From contig NC_057761.1 of NCBI RefSeq assembly GCF_010389155.1, forward strand, positions 18,540,501 through 18,604,500: a DNA stretch of 64,000 nt. The letters are read 5' to 3'. The notes beneath the pieces are model-generated. The model was not told the DNA's origin and did no database searches. It worked only from the letters and a program-made list of their open reading frames with translations. The position numbers and the translations under genes are program-made. Shown piece after piece: positions 32,481 to 44,276 of the stretch. Within the stretch, counting starts at the first letter, position 1. Each line of letters opens with the position of its first letter. The stretch is from Erigeron canadensis. Taxonomy: Eukaryota > Streptophyta > Magnoliopsida > Asterales > Asteraceae.

Positions 32481-35400
32481 TTAAATAGTGGGATCACCAA
32501 AATTTAACTTATTTAGGCACCTTTTGAATATGACAGTCCCTACTGCCTTGGTTAGGATATCTGCAAGTTGGTCCTCTGATTTAACAAATGGTAACTTAAT
32601 TATCCCATCTACGAGCTTCTCTTTGAAAAAATGTCGATGAACCTCCACATGCTTTGTTCTGTCATGTTGTACTGGATTTTCTGAGATCTGAATAGCCGCT
32701 TCATTATCGCTCATAATCCGGATATTTTCTTTAGGAGCACACCCTAATTTTGTCATTAATTTCCTTAACCATAATGCTTCTGCTAATCCTTTAGATATAC
32801 CTCGGAACTCGGCTTCAGCACTTGACAAAGAGACAACCTTTTGCTTCTTACTTTTCCACGTGACGAGATTTCCTCCGATCATAGAGAAATATCCTGATGT
32901 TGATCTTCTGTTTCCTTTGTTTCCAGCCTAATCAGCATCTGTATATATCTGAATCTTGAGATGACCATTTGCTTTGAACAAGACCCCATGACCAGTGGTT
33001 CCTTTGAGGTATCTCATAATTCTTAGAACTGCATCCATGTGTTCTTCTTGAGGTTGGTGCATGAACTGACTTACTACTCCAATAGCATATGCAATATCTG
33101 GACGAGTATGTGCAAGGTATATCAGCTTCCCCACCATTCGTTGATACCTGTTTTTATCAGTAAATTTACATTCTAATTTCATAATAACTTCTGATTGATA
33201 ACCATGGGTGTATTTGCTGGTTTACAATCAATCATTCCTGTTTCTGCCAAAAAATCCAGTATATACTTCTTTTGACAAATAAAAAATCCTTGTTGCGATC
33301 TCAACACTTCAATTCTGAGGAAGTACTTTAAATTTCCCAAATCCTTCATTTCAAATTCTGCACATAAATCTTCTTTTAGCTTCTTGATTTCTTTATCATC
33401 ATTTCCGGTGATAATCATATCATCAACATAGATTATCAAACACGTTATCAAACCTCCTTTATGGTTAAGAAACAAAGTATGATCAGAATTACTTTGCTTA
33501 TACCGATATTTTTTCATAGCTAGTGTGAATCTGCCAAACCATGCTCTAGGCGACTGCTTTAATCCATAAAGCGACTTCTTCAATTTGCAAACTTCTCCGT
33601 CCTTGAAATGGTGAGAAAAACCAGGTGGAGCTTCCATATATACTTTCTCTTTTAGTTCTCCATGTAAAAAGGCATTTTTTACATCAAACTGATGAAGAGG
33701 CCAACCTTCATTTGCTGCTACAGAGAATAAGACTCTCACAGTATCTAGCTTTGCAACCTGAGCGAAAGTTTCAAAGTAATCAATTCCATACATTTGAGTG
33801 TATCCTTTGGCAACTAACCGAGATTTATATCTCCCAATCTCACCATCTGGTCTATATTTAATTGTATAGATCCACCTGCATCCTACTGGCTCCTTTCCTT
33901 ATGGCAAAACACATTTATCCCATGTTTCATTTTTAACCAGTGCATCCATTACTACATCCATAGCATCCTTCCACCTTGTAATTCTCAAGGCTTGTTCTAC
34001 ATTTGATGGAATTTTTTCTGAATATAACTTTGTTGTGAATGCCTTTGATTCTTTAGATAGATTTCCTTTCACCATGTTGGCCATTGGATATTTAGAGCTT
34101 CTAGAGAATTTTTTTGGAGAATATCTTTTTGCAGGAATTCCTCTAGTTGACCTCGCTGGAAGAACTTATTTTCCTGCAGCCTGTATATCAACTTGTCCTT
34201 CACTTTCCTGTGAAATTTCACTCGGATCTGGCACAACAGTTTCCAATGTAAGATCCAAAGAAGAATTGCGTACCTCGGATTTCAGGTTTGGACTTATATT
34301 TTTGGTGGCACTGTGTTGTTGTTCCTGAGAGACTTGTTCTGGAGGGGATTGTTCTTCTGGAGAGGACTGATCTTCTGGAGACGCACCTGGATTAACTGTG
34401 ATACTCAGATCTGGAGAATGTTCTTTTGAGTACCCTAGCCAGCTCAGTGTGTCACACTTTTCCTCCCCCTGACCACTGTGTGGCGAGGAGTAAAAATACT
34501 TGGTTTCAAGAAAATCACAGTTCATTGTGGTAAACATATGACGAGTTTCTGGATTATAACATCTATACCCCTTTTGAGTTACTCCATACCCCACAAAAAC
34601 ACATTTTTCAGCACATGGATCAAGTTTATTACGATATGATTTTGGAACATGAACAAACACAGTACATCCAAAAACTTTAGGTGGAAGGGTAAGTGTTGCC
34701 GGAAGTGTATGGTATTTAGTGAGAGTTTTGAGCGGGGTTTTCATTTAAAGAATTTTTGTTGGAAGTTGGTTAATCAGGTAAGTGGCAGTGGCTAGAGCTT
34801 CGAGCCAAAAATGTTTTGGAGCACCAGATTCAATTATTAGAGCTCTAGTCATTTCTAACAAAAGTCTATTTTTCCGTTCAGCAACACCATTTTGTTCTGG
34901 GGTGTGCGGATACATGGTTTGATGGACTATCCCTTTGGACTGAACAAACAGACTTATTTGTGAATTTACATACTCCCCACCATTATCTGACCTTACAATT
35001 TTGATGGACTGCTGAAACTGGGTTTGAATCATGCCATAAAAAACGGTGAATCTGTCATAAACTTCAGCTTTATTTTTTAAAAAATAAATCAAAGTCATTC
35101 TGGTGCAATCATCAACAAAATTTACATAATATCGGAAACCCTGACCCCCAAGAACCGGTGCAGGACCCCACATATCAGAATGAATTAATGAAAACAGAAC
35201 TCTTGTATTACTTGGTTTGTAGTTTTGTCTATGACTTTTGTCCAAGATGCAAGTTTCACAAGAAATTGATTTATTTAAAGGAAAAAGTTTTGGAAACAAA
35301 ATATGTAAATAACTAATTGAAGGATGTCCCAGTCTACTATGCAGGCTTCTCTTTCACTTGTTCCATGAGCTAGCATAACACTTCCATTTGGATTCACTTC

Positions 35401-36530
35401 ATCAACATAGTACAGTCCCTCCTCTCAGTGCCACGCCCAATAATCCGTCCCGTCCTGATATCCTGTAAAATACAAAAATGTGGATGCATAAGAACGGAGC
35501 AATTGAGTTCTTTTGTCACATGACTTATTGACAATAGTTTGTGTGACAAGGAGGGAACATAAAGGCAATAAGATAATTTAATATCCGGTGAAATTTTGAC
35601 TATTCCTCTAGATTTTACATCCATTTTCCCTTTATTAGCCGCTTCAATATGTGTTCTCCTAGGTTTCAAAATTTCTGAAAAATCAAATAATTCGTAGGTC
35701 ATTGTGTCTGTTGCACCACAATCAAAGATCCACGACCCGTTTGACTTTTCACAATACCCATTGACACTAAGTGCTGCCCCATTTAAATGTAACGGGCCTG
35801 GACTATTACTCACACATTGACTCGGCCTATTAAAAAATTTAAGCCCATTATTCAATTTTGGTCCATTAGGTTTTAAAGAAGATAAATAAGAAGAGGGTGG
35901 TTTAATTTTGGCATAGATCGGCTCTGTGAGAGAATAAGGAACAATTATTTTGTTTCCTTTCTCTCTTTTACCTTTCACCACCGAAAAACACTCTCCTCCA
36001 TCCTCTTTTCCGATCGCCGCAGCTACTCCCTCAAATCCATGTGACCGCCGACCATCACTTTCTTTATTAGGTGCGGCGATTGGGGTGGTGTTTTTTTCCT
36101 TCTTGACAGATTTGGTAGTTTTCTTCAGGCCAATCCACCAATCTGGATATCCGACGATCTCGAAACACTGCTCCTTGGTGTGCCTGGCCATACCGCACTC
36201 ATCACACTTTAGATGTGATTTGTTATCTTGGATCCCCTTTTTCTTGCCGTCGATTCGCCGTAACCCTTTTGATACAAAACCGCCGCCACTAAATTCTCCG
36301 GCGATTAAGCCGGAAGCTATACCTTGCGGTTCCTTTGTTGTTGCTCCCAATATATTTTGATGAGCGGCATCCTTCCGAACAGTGTGTTAGGTCCAGATTT
36401 ACTGGACTCGTTCCAGACATAACTATTGGAGCCCTCTCACTAAATTCTCCGGCGATTAAGCCGGAAGCTATACCTTGCGGTTCCTTTGTTGTTGCTCCCA
36501 ATATATTTTGGTGAGCGGCATCCTTCCGAA
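32481..36530 (-). pseudogene. Outer Copia gag 3' part and pol
   Basis: On the - strand the reading enters from about 36530 in late gag, passes a CCHC zinc knuckle (CDECGMARHTKEQC), a protease-like WIFDCGATDTMT, the gag-pre-integrase SLHSRLGHPS, integrase (IVRSDNGGEY, HTPEQNGVAERKNRLLLE), reverse transcriptase (DVKNAFLHGEL, IIYVDDMIIT) and RNase H (GISKGLAEALWL, HVEVHRHFFKEKL, ADILTKAV), ending at 32481. Frameshifts or stops occur near 35390-35300, 34745, 33900-33795 and 32925-32885, so the polyprotein is dead. The element copies RNA to DNA and integrates it when intact. Confidence 0.88.
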
Positions 36531-36588
36531 CAGTGTGTTAGGTCCAGATTTACTGGACTCGCTCCAGATGTAACTACTGGAGCCCTCT
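36287..36588. repeat. 151-bp tandem duplication across the inner insertion junction
   Basis: Copy A (36287-36437) and copy B (36438-36588) each contain about 98 bp of outer-element gag followed by about 53 bp of the inner element's LTR start (TGTTAGGTCCAG at 36385 and at 36536). They differ at several positions, so the duplication is real and not recent. It must post-date the inner insertion. Confidence 0.85.
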
Positions 36589-37507
36589 GAAGATTTGTCC
36601 AGAAATTATGTGAAGACCAGTGAACAACTTACTTGTATAGAAATCTAGATTCCACCAGATTTGTTCACTGGACTTCACTCCAGTAAAGATCTTTCCATTG
36701 AAGAACATTTTCACTGAAGTCGAAGACTGAGTTTAAAGAAAGAAGTCTGACAAATAGCGGAGCTCACTGGAAGACTTACTAGATCTCCTGACTAGAGTCC
36801 TTGTCAGTATTCTAGACCTTACAAGTCTGAACACTGACTTCGAGGAATTGACTTTATGCCTTTAACCGGACAATCCATTTGTCTTTTGTTAAAAGCCTTA
36901 CACGTATGTAAAGGTGGTTGGTTAATTAGAAGACAAGTCACTATCATGTGACTTTATTCTTGTACTTTAATCAATGCTTTTAAGGAATTAGAGTAATTTC
37001 CTTAAATGCATGTAACCATATTTGTACGGCAAAAAGAATATTATATTTATTCTTTTTGCTTATAAATACCAAGTCACTTCCTCATCCAAATGACATACTT
37101 TTGCAATTTGGTGCCTTTGCTCAAATACTCTCGATGTAAACAGTCATACTTCACTACTTTAAGTATTTCGATCAAAGAGTTTATTTAGCAAAGATTAGAT
37201 CACTTGTAATTCATAGGTTGTTTAGATACTTACTTTGTAATATCTTGTTCCGCAACAACCTTGTATTTTATTTAACATCAATAAATAAAATACACTTGAA
37301 AATTACATTGTGTCTAACCACTTACTTACTTGCTTATCTTTATATTGCTTAAGTACGTGTTACGTTATATATATTCTTGCATTTATATTTATCGTAATAC
37401 TAGTCCAATCTAGTGATTACTTGACGTTTAATACTAGTCCTATCTAGTGATTACTTGACTTGTTATTCTACACTTGTGGGTTAAACCATTGAGTGAGGGA
37501 CTTCACA
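36536..37507 (+). repeat. 5' LTR of inner Copia
   Basis: 972 bp, TGTTAGGTCC ... GGGACTTCACA. A TATA-like cttataaatacc lies at about 37060-37071. Confidence 0.92.
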
Positions 37508-37509
37508 TT

Positions 37510-37521
37510 TGGTATCAGAGC
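37510..37521 (+). other. Primer binding site of inner Copia
   Basis: TGGTATCAGAGC, complementary to the 3' end of initiator tRNA-Met, two bases after the 5' LTR. Confidence 0.88.
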
Positions 37522-37559
37522 TCAAGGCTAACATACTTGCCTAGATCTGCATTCTCTCG

Positions 37560-39959
37560 ATGGCCAACCCAGAGAATACACAAGGAAATCCTTTAAATAC
37601 TGGACCTCCACCCATAAATGAATTTGAACAAACCAATGACCATGCTAACAATAATCCACCACCACCACCTCCTATTCCTGCTTCTCCACACGTGCATGTG
37701 CACTACTCAAACACTCATGTTCCCAAATTCAGTGGGAATGGTGATGAATTTGGCACGTGGAAAGCCAGGATGTTATTACATGTTACTGGTATTGAGAGGA
37801 ATATGCTTAAAATTTAAATGAAGGACCCTATATTCCTAGAAGTCCTCTCAATCCACTTCTTGATCCAACTAGAGCAAGATCTGGGAGGGAAAAGAGAGAG
37901 GAACATTGGTCTGAAGAGGAAAGGAGACTAGTCAATATTGACACTACCTTAAAAGTCATGATCCTCGGGGCCGTTCCTGAAGCTCTTATTCCTACACTAG
38001 TGCTTTATCCCAGTGCCAAAAGCATGTGGGATGAACTAGTAAACCAGTATGAAGGTGGTGATGATACTATTGTTACCAGGAAAGTGGCTTTAAATAAGAA
38101 GTACGAGTCATTTTTTGCCCTATGAAGGTGGTGATGATACTATTGTTACCAGGAAAGTGGCTTTAAATAAGAAGTACGAGTCATTTTTTGCCCTACCCAA
38201 TGAATCATTAACTGGTACCTACACCAGATTTATGTCCATCATAAACCAGTTAAGAGGGCTTGGGGTAGAAAAGGACAAGGACATACTTCTTGAAAAATTT
38301 TGTGATATTCTTCCTTCAAAATGGTCTCATATGATCGTGGTCTTGAGACAAGGTAAAACCTTGCATTCCCATACTCTGTCATCTTTGTATAGAGCCTTCA
38401 GATTCACTGAAGAGAATTAAGCCCAGAGAATTGAGGCAGAAAAAGATGCTATTAATCATGCTTCTAGTAGTTCCTCTGTGGTTAGTCATACTGAACCACC
38501 ATGTGCAGCATTAATGTCTTCCGAGAATGTATTTTCTATGAAGAAGATGATGTCTGAATTAATGGATTCTGGAGTCATGAATAATATTTCTCTAGATTAT
38601 GATGAAACTGATAGTGATGATCTGATGGCTATGATGGCTAAAACTTTTAACCGTTTCAAAGGCAGAGCTAACAGACCCACTGGACACACTGCACCCAGTT
38701 CTTCCACTGATAAGACCAATCAATTTGTCTCACAATCTGGACCATCAACTTCTTATAACAAGCCTGATGATAGCTACAGATTAAAATTCAAAAAGCTTAA
38801 GGCTCAAATTGCTCTCATGTATGCAGAGAAAGATAATAATAAATGCATGGTGGCAAAAGAAGAATGGGTTCCCTCTGATGACTCATCTGTCGATGATGAA
38901 GAGGAAAGAGATTGTTGTTATATGGCTCTAGCTGATGAAGAGCATCTGGTGAAAGAAGATGTCACATCTGGAAGATGGGTGGACATTGTCATTAAAAAGG
39001 TAATAGATTATGACAAAGAAACTGATCCTGAGTTAAAATTGGACATTGCTGAAGCTTTAAACTCTGATTTAATGTTTGTGGAAACTGTTCGTTCAGAAAT
39101 GTCAAATAATTTTGAAACAGATTTTTCTGAAATGACAAACTTACAATCTAAGTTAAAAGAATTGCAAGATATTGAACTAGCTTTCAAAGCACAAGTTTTG
39201 GTTACTGAACAACTGGTCCAAGAAAAGGAAGAACTGGAAAATCTTTTATCAAAAGAAAAACATGTTATCCAGTCATGGCTTGAGACCAAGCAACCATATG
39301 ATGCTGCACGTAACCAGTACCCCTCCCAAAAACGTGCATATCTGGGGGGTGATGTTAATACTGCTGCATTAATACCTGTTGTTGACCGACTGCCTGAAGT
39401 GTTAAAACCTAGCACTATCTATGATGAACCAACAACACCCAAAACTTGTATTATTCCTCCTGTTCAATTGTCTGAGGTTAAGACTGGAGCTCCACAGATG
39501 AATGCTCTAGTCAATAAGGTTAAGCAGAATAAATCTTTGCCTCAATCATCTTCTAAAGAACCTCAGGTTCAGAAAAAGAAGAATGTTGTTCCTCTACCTA
39601 AGCCAAAAGTACAGTCAACTGGAAAGGCTATGGTGTCATCTGAAGAAAATATTTTGTTAAGGCTGGAGAGTCAGTTTCAACTACTGGCTCGTCAAGTTCA
39701 AAGTTGTAATGCAAGAATTAACAATTTTGAGGGTACTTCATCTGGCCCTAAACAAAATACAAAACCTTTTTCCAAGAAAGAAAAATCGAGCACACCTATT
39801 GACAAGAAAAAGAAAAAGGTTTCAAAACTGTCAGTTCCAGTGGTGTTTACTGAGAAACCCACTATTTTTGAAAGTGAAATCAACCAGATACCTGCTGGGA
39901 TCCATCCTTGTGGATCCAGAGAACCCATCAGTCGATGGGTTCGCAAACCTTTAAACTAA
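37560..39959 (+). pseudogene. Inner Copia gag
   Basis: Gag begins MANPENTQGNP with a proline run and continues to a helical, charged C-terminal part (38478-39959, 493 codons) that looks coiled-coil. It is broken by a stop near 37815, a 73-bp tandem duplication at 38048-38193 that shifts the frame, and a stop at 38418. No CCHC zinc knuckle was seen, although a decayed one cannot be excluded. Gag normally forms the virus-like particle. Confidence 0.75.
38048..38193. repeat. 73-bp tandem duplication in gag
   Basis: Two adjacent copies start TATGAAGGTGGTGATG at 38048 and 38121. A 73-bp gain is not a multiple of three and so disrupts the gag frame. Confidence 0.85.
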
Positions 39960-39966
39960 TAATCTG

Positions 39967-42900
39967 GTGGATGTGCAGGGCGATCGAAAGAAATATATTT
40001 GGTATCTTGACAGCGCTGCTGGCAGGACAATGACCGGATGTAAGACCCTGCTGGAGGAGTTCGAAGTTTCAGACGGACCCTCCATTACTTTTGGAAATGA
40101 TGGTTCTGGAAAGACTGAGGGATACGGTGTTCTGAACAATGGTCAAGTCAAATTCAGACAAGTGGCTTATGTAAATGGGTTGAAATATAATCTCATAAGT
40201 GTGAGCCAGTTGTGTGATGATGGCTACCAGGTGTTATTTAATATCTCTCAAGGCATCGTATTTAATAAGGATTGGAAGGTAGTATTGATTGCTCCCAGAA
40301 AAGGGAATGTGTACGTGATGGATATGGAAAGCTCTCTTTCAGAGCAGTGTTTCTATACCAAGGCTGATGAAGACACAAACTGGCTATGGCATAAAAGGTT
40401 GTCCCATTTAAATTTCAAGAATATCAACAAGTTGTCCAGAAAACAACTTGCAGATGGGATACCTTCTGTCTCCTTCAAAAAGGAAAGGCCATGTCTAGGA
40501 TGTGAGATGGGGAAGCAGAAATGCACCAGTTTCAAGACAAAACAGAATTTTAGCATATCTGAACCTTTTCATATGCTTCATATGGACCTCTTTGGTCCAG
40601 TGAATGTTCAGACTCGTGCTGGTAAGAAATATACCCTGGTAGTTGTTGATGAATACTCCAGATATTGTTGTGTAATATTTCTTAAATCAAAGAATGAAAC
40701 TGCTACTGAAATCATCGCTCTTATCAAGCAAATTGAACTCAAATACAAGCGAAAAGTGTGTCAGTTAAGAAGTGATAATGGAACAGAATTCCAGAATGCA
40801 ACTCTGGAAAAATTTTGCACTGACACTGGCATCTCCCAAAATTTCTCATCAGCACACACACCCGAACAAAATGGGGTTGTAGAAAGAAAGAACCAGACAC
40901 TGATAGAAGCTGCCAGAAGTATGCTTGCTGAATCTGGTCTTCCTAAAATGTACTGGGCTGAAGCAATTGCAACTGCTTGTCACACTCAAAATCGCTCAGT
41001 ATACGTGAAGAGACACAAGAAGACATCCTATGAAATATTGAGAAATAGAAAACCAAATATTGGTTTATTTTCACGTTTTTGGATGTCCAGTATACATCCT
41101 GAACGACTCCAATCAGTTAGGTAAATTTGATGCCAAAGCTGATGAAGGATATTTCTTAGGATATTCAGCCATTCGCAAAGCCTTTAGGGTCTACAACAAA
41201 AGACTGGAAAAGGTCCAGGAGTCAATACATGTCACATTTGATGAGTCAAATGAAGCAATCAATAAAAGGTCAACCCTTAATTCTCCCCCAGAAAGTCCAA
41301 TTATCTTTGGTGAATCTGATCCTATCAACTACAATAAGGATTCATCTGAAGATGTTTCCAGTCATCCTGACTTGGAACCAATGCAATTTGAAAAACCTTC
41401 CTGTAATACTTCATTCTATCCTTCAATAAGTTTCAAACTACCCTCTGAACTTGTTATTGGATCAGATGTTCGTACTACTCCTCCAGTATAAGATTCAATT
41501 GATTTTGAGCCAGTAATCCAAGAAATGCATTTAAATGAAGAATTTCATGATGCAAATCATGATCTTACTGATTCTGATGAAGATGCTGAAGTTGTCTGGC
41601 AAGATCCTACTCCAGAGAATCAATTGAACTCTTGCACTGATATTGTTGTTAGAAACAATCCTGGTCAATACTCTAAGTGGACAAAAGCTCACCCAATCAA
41701 CCAGATTATCGGTGACTCCAGTAGAGGGGTTCAGACCAGAAGTGCCTCCAATGAACAATGTTTATATGTCAGCTTCTTATCACTGATTGAACCGAAGAAG
41801 ATTGATGAGGCAATGAATGACCCAAGCTGGGTGATAGCTATGCAAGAAGAGCTTCACCAGTTCGAACGAAATAAAGTTTGGACTCTGGTTCCTCCTCCAG
41901 TTGGCAAGAAAGAACCAATTGGAACCAGATGGGTCTTCAGGAATAAGGTTGATGAAGTCATGTGATCAGAAATAAAGCCAGATTGGTGGCACAAGGGTAC
42001 GTCTAGGCAGATCTTGACTTTGAAGAATCTTTTGCACCAGTAGCAAGGTTAGAAGCCATCAGAATGTTTTTAGCCTTTGCTGCTCATCATAAGTTCAAGG
42101 TCTACCAGATGGACGTAAAAAGTGTATTTTTGAATGGAGAATTAAAAGAAGAAGTTTTTGTTAAGCAACCTCTAGGCTTCATTGATGAAAAGCATCCACA
42201 TTGGGTATATCGTCTGGACAAGGCACTGTATGGCCTCAGACAAGCCCCTCGAGCCTGGTATGATACTCTGACCAAACACTTATCAGAAAATGGTTTCAAA
42301 AGAGGTGCAATTGACAATACCTTATTTATTCTTCATGAAAGAGGTAATCTTCTCTTGGTACAAGTTTATGTTGATGATATTATTTTTTGTTCTACTGATG
42401 AATCATTGTGCAAGAAATTTTCAAAAATCATGTCTTCAAAATTTGAAATGAGTTTAATGGGTGAATTAACATTTTTCCTTGGACTCCAGATTAAACAAAC
42501 CAGTGATGGTATTTTTATTAATCAAGAAAAATATGTTAGAGATATTTTAAGAAAATTCAATATGAATTCTTCACCTTCAAAATCAACTCCAATTTCTGCA
42601 CCTTTAAAAATAGATTCAGACCCTGATGGGAAGCCAGTGAACACCACTGCCTATAGAGGCATGATTGGTTCACTAATGTATTTAACTGCCAGTAGACCAA
42701 ATATAATGTTTGCAACATGTCTTTGTGCCAGATATCAGTCTAACCCAAAAAAATCTCATCTGGCGGCTGTAAAGCGCATTTTAAAGTACCTTAAGGGTAC
42801 TCCCAGTTTGGGTCTTTGGTATCCCAAAGGCTCAGGCTTAGATCTAATGGGTTATTCAGATTCAGATCATGCAGGTTGTAAGATAGACAGGAAATCCACT

Positions 42901-43308
42901 ACTGGTGGATGTCATTTTCTTGGTGGCAAACTGGTGAGCTAGACCAGTAAGAAGCAAACTTCAGTTTCTTTATCCACTTCTGAAGCATAATATGTGTCTA
43001 CTGCCAGTTGTTGTGCTCAGATACTCTGGATGAAGCACCAGTTGCTTGATTATGGAATTAAGTATTCAAAGACTCCTATCTTTTGTGACAATACCAATGC
43101 CATTGCTATCTCAAACAATCCAGTCATGCATTCCAAGACGAAACACATTGATGTCAGGTATCATTTTATTCGCGATCATGTAATGAAGAATGATGTTGAA
43201 ATCCACTTTATTCCCACTGATAAACAACTTGCTGACATTTTTACAAAACCTTTGGATGAGAAAACTTTTCAAAATCTTGTCAGTGAGTTGGGAATGTTGA
43301 ACCCTTAA
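39967..43308 (+). pseudogene. Inner Copia pol: protease, integrase, RT, RNase H
   Basis: Protease-like YLDSAAGRTMTG lies near 40003-40038, then the gag-pre-integrase zinc region (WLWHKRLSHLNF ... CLGCEMGKQ), integrase (HMDLFGP, LRSDNGTEF, HTPEQNGVVERKN), a frameshift near 41080, then GYFLGYSAIRKAFRVYN, reverse transcriptase ([16 protein letters not shown] at 42367-42378) and RNase H ([31 protein letters not shown]). Further breaks lie near 41490, 41962 and 42942. The protease motif reads DSAA where Copia proteases usually have DSG. The copy cannot make a full polyprotein. Confidence 0.88.
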
Positions 43309-43444
43309 TCTGGAACCTTGTTATTAACGCCTTTGTGACACTGGCAGGGTTCTTTGATTCCAGATTTATAAATCTATACCAGTAAAGCTATCGAACGCCT
43401 TTGTGATACTATCTTTGCACTGATAGATTTATGGATCACCATTC

Positions 43445-43456
43445 CAGGGGGAAAAG
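43445..43456 (+). other. Polypurine-tract-like word after pol
   Basis: CAGGGGGAAAAG lies 140 bp after the end of pol and 4.7 kb before the 3' LTR. Extra polypurine tracts are reported features of Sirevirus elements. Function here is inferred. Confidence 0.45.
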
Positions 43457-43459
43457 ACT

Positions 43460-44276
43460 CAGACCACATTTTTTTATATATATATCTAAGTTTCAGGGGA
43501 AATTTATTAATTTATTCTCTCACTGGACAAATTTTTCTGAATAATGTTTCTAGTACCTTGTAAATGTGTCCCTCTCATTAATACTAGATAAGTTGATGTG
43601 CATGTTTGAAGTAACTTCAGTTGCTTTGTAAATGTGTCTCTCTCATTTGTTTATATTAGTTAATGTGCGTGTTTGAGGATTACCAGAATGGTCAAATCTG
43701 GGTACTTACTGGAGTGTCCCTCCAGTGTACCATTAATGCATGTTCTACTGGCCTAATCCACCAGTGAAACTGGAGTGTCCTGTCAACCTCCAGATGCATT
43801 AAAATGAGTCTTTGTGTGTCAAATCATTTCTTTTTAATACTTAAGGATATTGCATGCCAACCTTACAAATTTTTCATCTGCACAGTTACTGTTCAGCTCA
43901 CGTGGCATGACGTTTTCAATTTAAATGATGGTTTTGTTACCTTGGGAAGACAAAAAGTGCAAGTTGGTAATTTTTGTGGGCTGTCAACCGTCATTCATTT
44001 ATGTGTGATGGAAAACATTAAATGCGGATGTCAAAACCGATCAAAACTGTTTTGAACTTTTTCAAACTTACCGTTTTGAATTTCATTTTCTCTTTCCTCT
44101 ATATATACCCACATTTACCTTCACTTTCAGTTTTATCTCGAAAATCATTTACTCCCAAATCTTCAAATTCCTTCATTTATTTCCTTCTTCATTTACTTTC
44201 CAATCATAATCATCTCTCTTATTAAATTTCTGTTTTCAATCTTAAATTCCTTCACTTTCATTTTCATATATCTAAA
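43460..44276 (+). other. Spacer between pol and the extra coding region
   Basis: A/T-rich leader-like sequence with a TATA-like ctatatataccc near 44100 and CT-rich runs before the ATG at 44277, which could act as an internal promoter and leader for the downstream region. No gene seen. Confidence 0.35.

Noticed and set aside
37081..37507. Host promoter from TATA-like words
   Set aside because: It is part of the inner 5' LTR and is repeated identically in the 3' LTR.
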